From contig ONWA01000025.1 of the NCBI GenBank assembly GCA_900321425.1, positions 1 through 47,094 on the forward strand: a stretch of 47,094 nucleotides of DNA. The letters run 5' to 3'. A model generated the notes under the pieces. That model did not search any database and was not told the DNA's origin. It was given only the letters and a program-made list of their open reading frames with translations. The stretch is from an uncultured Prevotellaceae bacterium (lineage in GTDB: Bacteria; Bacteroidota; Bacteroidia; Bacteroidales; Bacteroidaceae). Below, piece after piece: positions 9,001-17,015 of this stretch. Position 1 is the stretch's first letter, and each line of letters starts with the position of its first letter. The position numbers were made by a program, and so were the translations under genes.

Positions 9001-12000
9001 GGATACCAACGATTTCGAGCAGGCCAATATCGAGTATCTGGAGTTCTGGATGCTGGATCCATTTATCTATACCCGTCAGGAATTTGGCGCGACTGAGGAG
9101 TTTAACGGTAAACTGTTTATCAACCTGGGTGAGATCAGCGAGGATGTGTTGCGCGACGGAAAGAAATTCTACGAGAGTGGTATGCCTGTCGACGATACAC
9201 CGAGTTTCGAGGAGACACAGTGGGGTAAGATTCCATTGCAGGCCACCCAGACCTATGCCTTCGCTACTACCAGCGGCTCGCGTGCTAAGCAGGATGTGGG
9301 ATTCAATGGACTGAACGACGAAGAGGAGCGCGAATATGGTGCTTATGGACAGTGGCTGGAAAATGTGCGAGGAATGGTGGACGATGAAACCTACCAGCAG
9401 TGGGTACTTGACCCTGCCAATGATAACTATCACTATAGTCGAGGAAGTGACTACGACGAGGAACGCCGTTCTATTCTGGACCGCTATAAGCGTATCAATA
9501 TGCCTCAGGGTAACTCACCCGACTCGGAGATGAACCAGGAGAGTTATGATACATCCTATAAGACAGGACCAGACGTGGAGGATATCAACCAGGACTTCAC
9601 GCTGAATGAGTATGAGCGTTACTATGAGTATGAGGTGCCCATAGATATGCAAGCCCTCACTGACTATAACAATAATCAGATTACCCCCAATAACTCATTG
9701 ATTATCGACCGAAGGGAGTATATAGCGACCTTGCGTAACGGTAATCGAGAGACGGTCAACTGGTATAAGTACCGTATTCCTCTGCGTAACGGTATAAGTA
9801 AAGGTGGTATCAGTAACCTGTCGTCAGTACGTTTCCTCCGTATGTATATGACGGGCTTCCGTCATCCTATCGTACTGCGTATGGGTAGCCTGGACTTGGT
9901 ACGTGGTGAATGGCGTATCTACAACCGTCAGTTGGATAATGTATCAGGCAACGGCGAACTGGAGATGAGTGCAGTGAATATTGAGGAGAACAATGATAAG
10001 GTTCCGGTGAACTATATCATGCCGCCAGGTATCAGTCGTATCACCGACCCCTCACAGCCACAGATCGTACAGGACAATGAGCAGGCCATGCGTATCGTGG
10101 TGAAGAATCTTGCCCATAACGAGTCGAAGGCGGTCTATAAGAAGACGGGTCTCGATATGCGTCAGTATAAGCGCATCCAGATGTTTGTACACGCTAACCG
10201 TCTGTTGGGCGATCCTAACCTGGATGATGATGAGCTGGCGGTATTCATCCGTCTGGGTACCGACTATCGCAATAACTATTATGAGTACCAGATTCCTTTG
10301 AAGGTGACGCCTGAATCCTCGAAATATAGCAACAACTCCACCGCCGACAGAAAGATTGTATGGCCGGAGGAGAATATGTTGGATATCGAACTGTCGCTGC
10401 TCACCAACTTGAAGAAGAATCGTAACGTCGCACGAGCCGCTGGTACGGGTAGCTATAATCAGGTGTACTCCGAATATGATCCGAACCGTCCGAACAATAA
10501 GATGAGCGTCTTGGGTAATCCGTCGTTGGGCGAAGTACAGGTGATGGTTGTCGGCGTACGAAACATCAAGGGTGGCTCACGTTCTGGTGAGGTATGGGTC
10601 AATGAGCTCCGTCTGTTGGAATACACCAATAGCGGCGGTTGGGCTGCTGCTGGAACACTGAATCTGCAGTTAAGTGATTTCGCTACGGTCAACCTGTCAG
10701 GAAAGATTGTGACGGAGGGCTTTGGAGGACTGGAAGACGGTGTGGCAGCTCGTGCCAAGGACAATACTCGTTCGTATAACCTGACGACGAATATGGAGAT
10801 GGGTAAGTTCTTCCCCGACAAGGCAAAGGTATCTATCCCCGTCTATTATTCTCGTTCAGAGGAAATCACCAAACCAAAGTACAACCCGTTGGATACGGAT
10901 ATCCTGTTGTCGGATGCGTTGGATGCTGCCACTGGTGCTGAGCGCGACTCGATAGAGTCCATCGCTATTACCAAGACAAAGACCACCAACTTCTCTATTT
11001 CCAATGCCCGCGTGGGAATCAAGTCGAAACGGCCTATGCCATACGACCCAGCCAACTTCTCGTTCTCTTATAGTCATTATGACCGTAATACCACAGGACA
11101 TACGACGGTCTATGAGCGGGAGGCCAACTGGCGAGGAGCACTCAACTATGCCTATTCGCCTGTCTACAAGACATGGGAACCTTTCAAGAAAGTGAAAGGA
11201 AAGTCTAAGTGGCTGAATTTCCCCAAGGCCTTTGGTATTAACTATCTGCCGCAGAGTATAGCGTTCAATACGGAAATGACACGCCGCTATACTGAGTTGC
11301 AGGAACGTGACCTGGAGAGTGCGGAGAACCAGCGTATGCCACTGACCTATTCGTCGGAGTTCCTGTGGAACAGAGATTTCTCGCTGCGCTGGGACCTTAC
11401 CAAGAACCTGCACATGAACTTCAACTCTGCCACACGAGCACAGATTGAAGAGCCCGACGTGCCTGTCAACAAAGACCTCTATCCCGATGAATATCAGGCA
11501 TGGAAGGATTCTGTATGGCAGAGTATCAAACACTGGGGTAAGCCACTCGACTACCGACAGAATTTCACCGCCAGCTATCAACTGCCGTTGAACAAACTGC
11601 CGATCTTCGACTGGGTCAACAGCGATGCTTCTTATACTGCTTCCTATAACTGGATCAGAGGTACGGAACGTGAGGACGGAACATCCTTAGGAAATACCAT
11701 TACGAATAACCGTAATCTGAACATCAACGGTACGTTTAATATGGTGAATCTCTATAATCACGTGCCGTTCTTGAAGAAGGTAAATGATTTGTACAACAAG
11801 CGACAGTCTACACCTCAGAAGAAACAGACAACGAAGAGGGATACCACGAAGGACAAGAAGAACAGTAAGGATAAGAAAGATCCGCAGAAAGATCAGAAGA
11901 AAGACCCGAAGGCTGCACAGGCGGCTAAGGATGATGCCAAAGAGAAGGCGGCTCTTCCTGTCAATAAGAATACCTTCCAGAAGGAGATCGTGCTGAAGCT

Positions 12001-13633
12001 GGATACCACCCTGACGATTGCCCATAACAAGAAGTCAAAGCGTATCTATGTGACAGCCCGTACCAAGGATGGTAAACCCTATAACCTGAAATATAAGGTA
12101 CTCGACGAGAATAAGATTCTCATCAAGACCCGCGATACGGTGGCACTGAAACTCAGTGTCACACCTAAGGCACCTCTGGAGGAGCAGTGGTGGTACAAAC
12201 CGGCACAGGCAGCTTCGCGTTTCCTGATGATGACGCGTAATATCAGCGTCTCTTATCGTAACCAATACGCGATGAATATTCCTGGCTTCACTCCCAATAT
12301 CGGCGATATCTTCGGACAGCGCACGGGTGGGGTGATGGCACCAGGTCTTGGCTTCGCCTTCGGATTCGTTGGTGAGGATTATATTGACAAGTGTTTGGAC
12401 AACGGATGGTTGCGTACGGATGGCGAGCTGACGACGCCGGCAACGACAAATGCCACGGAGGACTTACAAATCAGGGCTTCCCTTGAACCCGTGCGCGACC
12501 TGAAGATTGACCTGACGGCAACACGTACTGTGAACAAGGCGAAGAGTATCCAGTATATGTATGAGGGAAGACCCACCAGTCAGTCGGGTTCGTTCCTGCA
12601 GACAACCATCTCCTTAGGTACTGCCTTCGGAGGTATGGGCGATGCTAACAATGGGTACTATTCTGCTACGTTTGAGAAGTTCTGTAACTCACTCGATGCC
12701 TACCGCGAAAGGGTGGAGGCACAATATGCTGGTGCTGCCTATGAAGGATCGGTCAATAAGTACAGTGCAGACGTGATGATCCCAGCCTTCCTGGATGCCT
12801 ATACGATGGGTGGAGGCGGCTCCCTGGATCTGTTCCCTACCTTGAAACGGTTATTACCCAACTGGACCGTCCGCTATACCGGACTGGTGAAACTCCCCTG
12901 GTTCCGTGATACGTTCAAGAGTTTCAATATCAACCATGCCTATAAGAGTATCTTCTCTGTGGGTAGTTACAATACCTATTCCTCATGGTTGGAGTATATG
13001 GGCGATCTGGGATTCATCAAGGAGACATCCACAGGCAATCTGATTCCAAGTTCCAAGTATAGCATCTCTACCGTAAGTATCAACGAAGCCTTCTCGCCTT
13101 TGTTGGGTGTGGATATGACCTTCAATAACGGACTGACGGCAAAGATAGAGTATCGTCAGACACGTGTGCTTACGTTGTCGATGACCAGTGTGCAGATCAA
13201 TGAAGCGCTGAGCAAGGACTTTGTGATTGGTCTGGGCTATAAGATTCAGGACTTCAACCTCTTCGGTAGTAAGAACAACCGTAAGATCCGTAATGCACAG
13301 CGTGGTAGGAACCGTAACAACCAGCAGAACGCATCGTCTACCAGTACGACGCGGAGCAAGACTGGTGTCAACCACGACCTGAACATCCGTTTGGATGTGT
13401 CCTATCGTCGTCAGGCAGCTATCACGCGCGATATCGCGACGATGGCCAGCAGTGCTTCCAGTGGTAATACGGCACTGAAAATATCGTTGATGGCAGACTA
13501 TACCTTATCCCGTCTGATGACACTGAGTGCTTTCTATGACCGACAGACCAATACTCCGTTGCTCTCATCGAGCAGTTATCCTACGACAACGCAGGATTTT
13601 GGAGTCTCACTGAAGTTCTCACTGACCCGTTGA
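6077..13633 (+). CDS. sprA: Type IX secretion outer-membrane translocon SprA (Sov)
   Basis: A 2518-residue protein with a GTG start at 6077 and a signal peptide (MKKRIVYFLLILLSITALA). SprA/Sov is the single-chain 36-strand outer-membrane barrel through which type IX (Por) secretion substrates leave the cell; the size fits the family. Features seen are the N-terminal plug/SprA_N-like part (LYLVGSKLGDSYLNAPLLMTP region), many alternating hydrophobic/aromatic strands, long soluble loops, and a C-terminal strand ending FGVSLKFSLTR. Residues about 1914-1961 are a Lys/Asp/Gln-rich, repeat-like insert probably forming a disordered loop. The gene sits 6 bp after ruvA. Five proteins in the glycan block carry tails expected to be substrates. 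No frameshift was seen across 7.5 kb. Confidence 0.95.
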   Translation: MKKRIVYFLLILLSITALAIPPQDRKTQKKNVPKAQPVALDDDENIPDSLLHPRWKIKRTIPVTVNDLDSSYLDLKTPDNIRQQVEYIDSLDMYLVGSKLGDSYLNAPLLMTPAEYRKWSERRSMHEFFRKKSFEFVENKGKEKFDFTDMHFSLGPAEKIFGPGGVRIKTQGTAELKMGVTLKNIDNPSLPERNRNTKTFDFDEKINLSVNGKVGDKVNMNFNYNTDATFDFDTKNLKLKYEGKEDEIIKLVELGSVTFPTNNSLVRGASTLFGVRTDMQFGKLKLQTVFSQKNSTSKSVSSKGGTQMTSFEMSAADYEENRHFFLSDYFRSIYDRAMASLPDINTGITIKRVEIWVTNKSGTSTNSRNIIALPELGENMQIRSGKWTLNPLPVPCNEANSAYSTLVGLDGAREIDKVGTVLDNYGLTGGLDYEKLAGARLLSPSEYTVNNALGFVSLKTGLQTDQVLAIAYEYTYMGSTYQVGEFASDLTDVGKALFVKSLRNTATGPSQYNWDLMMKNVYFLASTLEKTRFKLDIKLKNDTAGTYLNYIPEQAVMNTTLLKLLGCDRLDNNNKVRSNGFFDFVEGYTVNNGRVFFPAAEPFGDYLREKLREEYAKAGQPFDVDEINQKYIYQELYDTTKTAAKQSEKSSRYIYVGQYKGSAANVISLGAYNVPQGSVVVTAGGVQLQEGSDYTVDYSAGEVTILNQSLIDAGTNINVSLESNTEYGMQRKTMLGLNWEYDFSKNFQMAGTIQHLQEQPLVSKVQMGTEPLNNTLWGVSMNWKQESQWLTDMLNKIPFLHVREPSHISFTGEFAHLIAGKSRQTQGNASYIDDFENNENGIDVSDPKSWIISSVPSTIADYDDKMGVRSGYNRALLAWYNIDPLFTRSSSSLTPSHIKSDLDQLSNHYVREVYVKELYPNRDQSTYSGSVSTLPILNMAFYPDERGPYNLTTQLNFNGTLTDPETKWGGMMRRLDTNDFEQANIEYLEFWMLDPFIYTRQEFGATEEFNGKLFINLGEISEDVLRDGKKFYESGMPVDDTPSFEETQWGKIPLQATQTYAFATTSGSRAKQDVGFNGLNDEEEREYGAYGQWLENVRGMVDDETYQQWVLDPANDNYHYSRGSDYDEERRSILDRYKRINMPQGNSPDSEMNQESYDTSYKTGPDVEDINQDFTLNEYERYYEYEVPIDMQALTDYNNNQITPNNSLIIDRREYIATLRNGNRETVNWYKYRIPLRNGISKGGISNLSSVRFLRMYMTGFRHPIVLRMGSLDLVRGEWRIYNRQLDNVSGNGELEMSAVNIEENNDKVPVNYIMPPGISRITDPSQPQIVQDNEQAMRIVVKNLAHNESKAVYKKTGLDMRQYKRIQMFVHANRLLGDPNLDDDELAVFIRLGTDYRNNYYEYQIPLKVTPESSKYSNNSTADRKIVWPEENMLDIELSLLTNLKKNRNVARAAGTGSYNQVYSEYDPNRPNNKMSVLGNPSLGEVQVMVVGVRNIKGGSRSGEVWVNELRLLEYTNSGGWAAAGTLNLQLSDFATVNLSGKIVTEGFGGLEDGVAARAKDNTRSYNLTTNMEMGKFFPDKAKVSIPVYYSRSEEITKPKYNPLDTDILLSDALDAATGAERDSIESIAITKTKTTNFSISNARVGIKSKRPMPYDPANFSFSYSHYDRNTTGHTTVYEREANWRGALNYAYSPVYKTWEPFKKVKGKSKWLNFPKAFGINYLPQSIAFNTEMTRRYTELQERDLESAENQRMPLTYSSEFLWNRDFSLRWDLTKNLHMNFNSATRAQIEEPDVPVNKDLYPDEYQAWKDSVWQSIKHWGKPLDYRQNFTASYQLPLNKLPIFDWVNSDASYTASYNWIRGTEREDGTSLGNTITNNRNLNINGTFNMVNLYNHVPFLKKVNDLYNKRQSTPQKKQTTKRDTTKDKKNSKDKKDPQKDQKKDPKAAQAAKDDAKEKAALPVNKNTFQKEIVLKLDTTLTIAHNKKSKRIYVTARTKDGKPYNLKYKVLDENKILIKTRDTVALKLSVTPKAPLEEQWWYKPAQAASRFLMMTRNISVSYRNQYAMNIPGFTPNIGDIFGQRTGGVMAPGLGFAFGFVGEDYIDKCLDNGWLRTDGELTTPATTNATEDLQIRASLEPVRDLKIDLTATRTVNKAKSIQYMYEGRPTSQSGSFLQTTISLGTAFGGMGDANNGYYSATFEKFCNSLDAYRERVEAQYAGAAYEGSVNKYSADVMIPAFLDAYTMGGGGSLDLFPTLKRLLPNWTVRYTGLVKLPWFRDTFKSFNINHAYKSIFSVGSYNTYSSWLEYMGDLGFIKETSTGNLIPSSKYSISTVSINEAFSPLLGVDMTFNNGLTAKIEYRQTRVLTLSMTSVQINEALSKDFVIGLGYKIQDFNLFGSKNNRKIRNAQRGRNRNNQQNASSTSTTRSKTGVNHDLNIRLDVSYRRQAAITRDIATMASSASSGNTALKISLMADYTLSRLMTLSAFYDRQTNTPLLSSSSYPTTTQDFGVSLKFSLTR

Positions 13634-13700
13634 TAGGGCGTTTTCTCGCATTTTTGTAAGTTTTCACACCTTTTATAGATGGAGTGTGCGAAAAAAGTCG

Positions 13701-13708
13701 TATTTTTG
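13701..13708 (+). promoter_or_regulatory. -7 box of the glyS promoter
   Basis: TATTTTTG matches TAnnTTTG and lies 30 bp before the glyS ATG. No good TTTG at the -33 spacing was seen. Confidence 0.55.
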
Positions 13709-13738
13709 CAGTCAAATTTCGAAATTTGCAAAATTATT

Positions 13739-15280
13739 ATGGCACAAGAAGATGTATTTAAGAAAATCGTAAGCCACTGCAAGGAGTATGGTTTCGTGTT
13801 CCCCAGCAGTGATATCTACGATGGATTAGGAGCTGTTTATGACTACGGTCAGAATGGTGTAGAGTTGAAGAACAATATCAAAGAATATTGGTGGAAATCG
13901 ATGGTACTGCTGCACGAGAATATCGTGGGCATCGACTCCGCTATCTTTATGCATCCAACCATCTGGAAGGCTTCCGGACACGTTGATGCATTCAACGATC
14001 CCCTGATTGATAACCGTGACTCTAAGAAGCGCTATCGTGCCGATGTGCTCATCGAGGATCAGATTGCCAAGTACGACGATAAGATTCAGAAGGAAGTGGA
14101 GAAGGCCCGTAAGCGTTTCGGCGACAGCTTCGACGAGGCGAAATATATGGAGACCAGCGAGCGCGTAAAGGAGACAAAGGAGAAGCGCGATAACCTACAT
14201 GCACGCTATGCTGCTGCTATGCAAGGACCAGACCTGGACGAACTGAAGCAGATTATTCTCGACGAGGAGATCGTTTGTCCTATCAGCGGTACACGCAACT
14301 GGACCGACGTACGTCAGTTCAACCTGATGTTCTCTACCGAGATGGGTGCTTCTGCTGATGGTTCAATGAAGGTTTACCTGCGTCCTGAGACGGCTCAGGG
14401 TATCTTCGTGAACTACCTGAACGTGCAGAAGACGGGACGTATGAAGATTCCTTTCGGTATCGCACAGATCGGTAAGGCTTTCCGTAATGAGATTGTGGCT
14501 CGTCAGTTCATCTTCCGTATGCGTGAGTTTGAGCAGATGGAGATGCAGTTCTTCGTTGCTCCTGGTACAGAACTGGAGTGGTTCCCCAAGTGGAAGGAGA
14601 CCCGTATGAAGTGGCACCAGGCACTGGGCTTCGGCGCAGAGAACTATCGTTTCCACGATCACGACAAGCTGGCTCACTATGCCAACGCTGCTACCGATAT
14701 TGAGTTTAAGATGCCATTCGGCTTCAAGGAGGTGGAGGGTATCCACTCTCGTACCAATTTCGACTTGTCGCAGCACGAGAAATACTCTGGTAAGAGCATT
14801 AAGTACTTCGATCCTCAGACCAACGAGAGCTATACTCCGTTCGTTATTGAGACATCTATCGGTGTTGACCGTATGTTCCTCTCTATTATGTGTCACTCTT
14901 TCGACGAGGAGAAACTGGAGAATGGTGAGACACGTACTGTACTCCACCTGCCTGCAGCACTGGCTCCTGTGAAGTTGGCTGTGATGCCATTGGTGAAGAA
15001 AGACGGTCTGCCTGAGAAGGCACGTGAGATCATCAACGACCTGAAGTTCCATTTCAACTGCCAGTATGACGAGAAAGACTCTATCGGTAAGCGTTATCGT
15101 CGTCAGGATGCTATCGGTACACCCTATTGTGTCACTGTCGACCACGACTCTCTGAATGATGGTAAGGTAACACTCCGCTTCCGCGATACGATGGAGCAGG
15201 AGCGCGTGAATATTTCTGACTTGGTAGGCATCATCGAAGACAAGGTGAGCATTGCCAGTCTCTTAAAGAAACTTCAATAA
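13739..15280 (+). CDS. glyS: Glycyl-tRNA synthetase (alpha2 class II type)
   Basis: A 513-residue protein from the ATG at 13739 (MAQEDVFKKIVSHCKEYGF); the frame is open upstream but that part lies over the promoter. It charges tRNA-Gly in the cytosol. Class II landmarks: the opening SSDIYDGLGAVYDYGQNG, motif 2 region GKAFRNEI...FRMREFEQME, RPETAQGIFVNYLNVQK, and motif 3 TSIGVDRMFLSIM. The C-terminal anticodon-binding domain begins LPAALAPVKLAVMPLVKK. This is the single-chain homodimeric form, not the GlyQ/GlyS type. Its stop overlaps the next start (TAATG), indicating translational coupling to the FKBP lipoprotein. The symbol glyS/glyQS varies between annotations. Confidence 0.96.
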   Translation: MAQEDVFKKIVSHCKEYGFVFPSSDIYDGLGAVYDYGQNGVELKNNIKEYWWKSMVLLHENIVGIDSAIFMHPTIWKASGHVDAFNDPLIDNRDSKKRYRADVLIEDQIAKYDDKIQKEVEKARKRFGDSFDEAKYMETSERVKETKEKRDNLHARYAAAMQGPDLDELKQIILDEEIVCPISGTRNWTDVRQFNLMFSTEMGASADGSMKVYLRPETAQGIFVNYLNVQKTGRMKIPFGIAQIGKAFRNEIVARQFIFRMREFEQMEMQFFVAPGTELEWFPKWKETRMKWHQALGFGAENYRFHDHDKLAHYANAATDIEFKMPFGFKEVEGIHSRTNFDLSQHEKYSGKSIKYFDPQTNESYTPFVIETSIGVDRMFLSIMCHSFDEEKLENGETRTVLHLPAALAPVKLAVMPLVKKDGLPEKAREIINDLKFHFNCQYDEKDSIGKRYRRQDAIGTPYCVTVDHDSLNDGKVTLRFRDTMEQERVNISDLVGIIEDKVSIASLLKKLQ

Positions 15281-15936
15281 TGAAAGAAAGAAGAATCACG
15301 ATGAAGGGGAGCGTAATTGTTTTTTTCTGTTTCCTCCTGTTCTCCACTTTCTCCTTGGTGTCTTGTAGTGAGACTGAGGAAGAAACGACTAGTAGTGAGT
15401 TTACCAACTGGCTCTCCAAGAACGATGAGTTTATGGATGAGTTGGTAGAGAGGTACAAGGCTAATCCTACAGCATGGGTAAGACTCAAGAAAAATCTGCA
15501 GGACAAGGTGGTGGTTGTTGAACCTGATGAGGTTACCGATGACGATGAGGATTATGTTTATGCAGAAATCCTTTCCACAGGAAGCAGTACGAGTAGTATT
15601 CTCTATACCGATAGCGTAAGAGTGCATTATCTCGGTCATCTGATTCCCACAGAGGAACACCCCAATGGCTATGTCTTCGACCAGTCGTTCTCTGGTGACA
15701 GTTGGGCTGATTTCAATGCACGTGTGGCTGTCCCCAGAAAGTTTGCTGTTAATGCTATGGTTGTGGGATTCTCAACAGCATTACAGAAGATGCATGTCGG
15801 CGACACATGGAAAGTGTATATTCCCTATCAGTTGGGCTATGGCACCAGCGATTCTGGTGTGATACCCGCTTATAGTACACTTATATTCTATATAAACGTT
15901 GCCGAAGCATGGCATGTCGGTGAGAAGCATTCCTAA
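15280..15936 (+). CDS. FKBP-type peptidyl-prolyl isomerase lipoprotein
   Basis: A 218-residue protein whose ATG overlaps the glyS stop by one base. A second ATG at 15301 gives a tighter signal peptide (MKGSVIVFFCFLLFSTFSL) and is an equally good start. Lipobox LVSC predicts lipidation and a periplasmic or outer-membrane location. Residues about 100-212 form an FKBP domain: VRVHYLGHLIP, GYVFDQSFSG, VVGFSTALQKMHVGDTWKVY, IPYQLGYG, and IPAYSTLIFYINV. Such proteins catalyse prolyl cis/trans isomerisation and help fold exported proteins. A terminator hairpin overlaps the stop codon. Confidence 0.88.
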   Translation: MKERRITMKGSVIVFFCFLLFSTFSLVSCSETEEETTSSEFTNWLSKNDEFMDELVERYKANPTAWVRLKKNLQDKVVVVEPDEVTDDDEDYVYAEILSTGSSTSSILYTDSVRVHYLGHLIPTEEHPNGYVFDQSFSGDSWADFNARVAVPRKFAVNAMVVGFSTALQKMHVGDTWKVYIPYQLGYGTSDSGVIPAYSTLIFYINVAEAWHVGEKHS

Positions 15937-15948
15937 CGGGATGCTTCT
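15923..15948. terminator. Hairpin terminator spanning two overlapping convergent stop codons
   Basis: AGAAGCATTCC (15923-15933) pairs with GGGATGCTTCT (15938-15948) in an 11-bp stem (one G-U) with loop TAAC, followed on the plus strand by TTTCATTTTCTC. The loop contains the FKBP stop (15934-15936), and the EamA stop is at 15933-15935 on the other strand. It should terminate FKBP transcription; the minus-strand T-run is weaker. Confidence 0.7.
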
Positions 15949-16859
15949 TTCATTTTCTCTATATCACGGCGACTCTTGCTCTTCGTCACCAGCCATACAC
16001 CGCCGAAGACAAGGATAACTGCCAGTCCCTGACTCCATTTAAGAATACCCAGACCGGTGAGGATGCTGACAGTCACCGATACGATAGGCTGTACATAATT
16101 GTAGATACTCACTACCGTCGGACGGAGTGTACGCTGTCCAATCATCGTCAGGATATATCCCAGATAGGTGCCAAAGAATACCACATATCCTACTTCCCAC
16201 CAGGTTCGTTGTGGAACATGTGGAAAGTCGATGGCTGCTACGTGGCTCCATGTGAAGGGGGCAAGTAACAATGATGCCCAAAGAAACATCCATTTATTGA
16301 TGGTAAATACGTTGTATCTGCGGATGAGTGGGTTGAACAGCGACAGATAGAGCGCGAACGAGAACTGGGCTCCTAAGCAGAGCAGGTCGCCACGGATATC
16401 ACCTACCTTAGCGTCGACATGGGCTGCACTGGTCAGAATCAGGATAAGTGCGCCACTACATCCCATCAGTACTCCTAATGCTTTCTTCCCTGTGATAGGC
16501 TCTTTTAGGATGATGGCTGCAAGCAACATGGCAAAGATAGGCATGGAGGTGGTTACGATGCTGGCATTAATCGGTGAGGTAATACTCAGACCAATCGTAT
16601 AGCAACACTGGTTGAACAGTAGTCCGAAAATGGCAGCACCAATGAACATCAGCTTGTCCTTGATGGGTACGTGTTGGTGCTTGACAAACAAGGAGGTCAA
16701 CCAGAATAGGATACAGCCTCCAACAACCCTGAATGTAACCATGTCGATACCTGTAACCCCATGGGTCATCGCATCTTTTCCCAGTGGAGCCATCAGTCCC
16801 CAAAAAGCACAAGCCCCAAACATCGAGAGGTGGGCAATCAGTGGTTTGTTTTGATTCAT
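15933..16859 (-). CDS. EamA/DMT-family transporter
   Basis: A 308-residue integral membrane protein from the ATG at 16859 (MNQNKPLIAHLSMFGACAFWG). Upstream in-frame starts at 16868, 16877 and TTG 16889 are rejected: a TACCTTTG promoter box lies at 16887-16894, so transcription would start near 16881 and those codons would have little or no leader. About ten hydrophobic segments in two EamA repeats, for example ITSPINASIVTTSMPIFAM, then VVFFGTYLGYILTMIGQ and TVVSIYNYVQPIVSVTVSIL. Drug/metabolite transporters export amino acids or other small metabolites; the substrate cannot be told. Monocistronic, converging on the FKBP gene. Confidence 0.88.
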   Translation of the reverse strand: MNQNKPLIAHLSMFGACAFWGLMAPLGKDAMTHGVTGIDMVTFRVVGGCILFWLTSLFVKHQHVPIKDKLMFIGAAIFGLLFNQCCYTIGLSITSPINASIVTTSMPIFAMLLAAIILKEPITGKKALGVLMGCSGALILILTSAAHVDAKVGDIRGDLLCLGAQFSFALYLSLFNPLIRRYNVFTINKWMFLWASLLLAPFTWSHVAAIDFPHVPQRTWWEVGYVVFFGTYLGYILTMIGQRTLRPTVVSIYNYVQPIVSVTVSILTGLGILKWSQGLAVILVFGGVWLVTKSKSRRDIEKMKEASR

Positions 16860-16886
16860 TTCTGCCATTTTTTTCATTTTTCGCTG

Positions 16887-16894
16887 CAAAGGTA
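16887..16894 (-). promoter_or_regulatory. -7 box of the EamA transporter promoter
   Basis: Minus strand TACCTTTG matches TAnnTTTG. Its position excludes the most upstream reading-frame starts of the transporter. Confidence 0.6.
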
Positions 16895-16958
16895 GTGATT
16901 TTGAGCGACATCGGCAAAAAGAAATCTTATTTTGAAAGGAGAAAAACTTTGGATAAGA

Positions 16959-16990
16959 TTTGTTTTATTGAAATAAATTGTTTAGTTTTG
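16959..16990 (+). promoter_or_regulatory. Promoter of the three-gene PARIS-like operon
   Basis: TTTG at 16959-16962 and TAGTTTTG at 16983-16990 with a 20-bp spacer match the full Bacteroidota promoter. The start codon of the first gene is 25 bp beyond the -7 box. Confidence 0.75.
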
Positions 16991-17015
16991 CGATGAATTC
17001 AAAAATCAATAACTA

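Noticed and set aside
7445-9433. Long minus-strand open frames (359 and 262 codons) opposite sprA
   Set aside because: They are shadows of a well-supported 2518-codon gene; no recognisable domains, promoter or start context, and compositions typical of antisense frames.
16860-16889. Upstream starts for the EamA transporter (TTG 16889, ATG 16877, ATG 16868)
   Set aside because: They lie in or immediately after the TACCTTTG promoter box, leaving no usable leader; the ATG at 16859 fits the family start.
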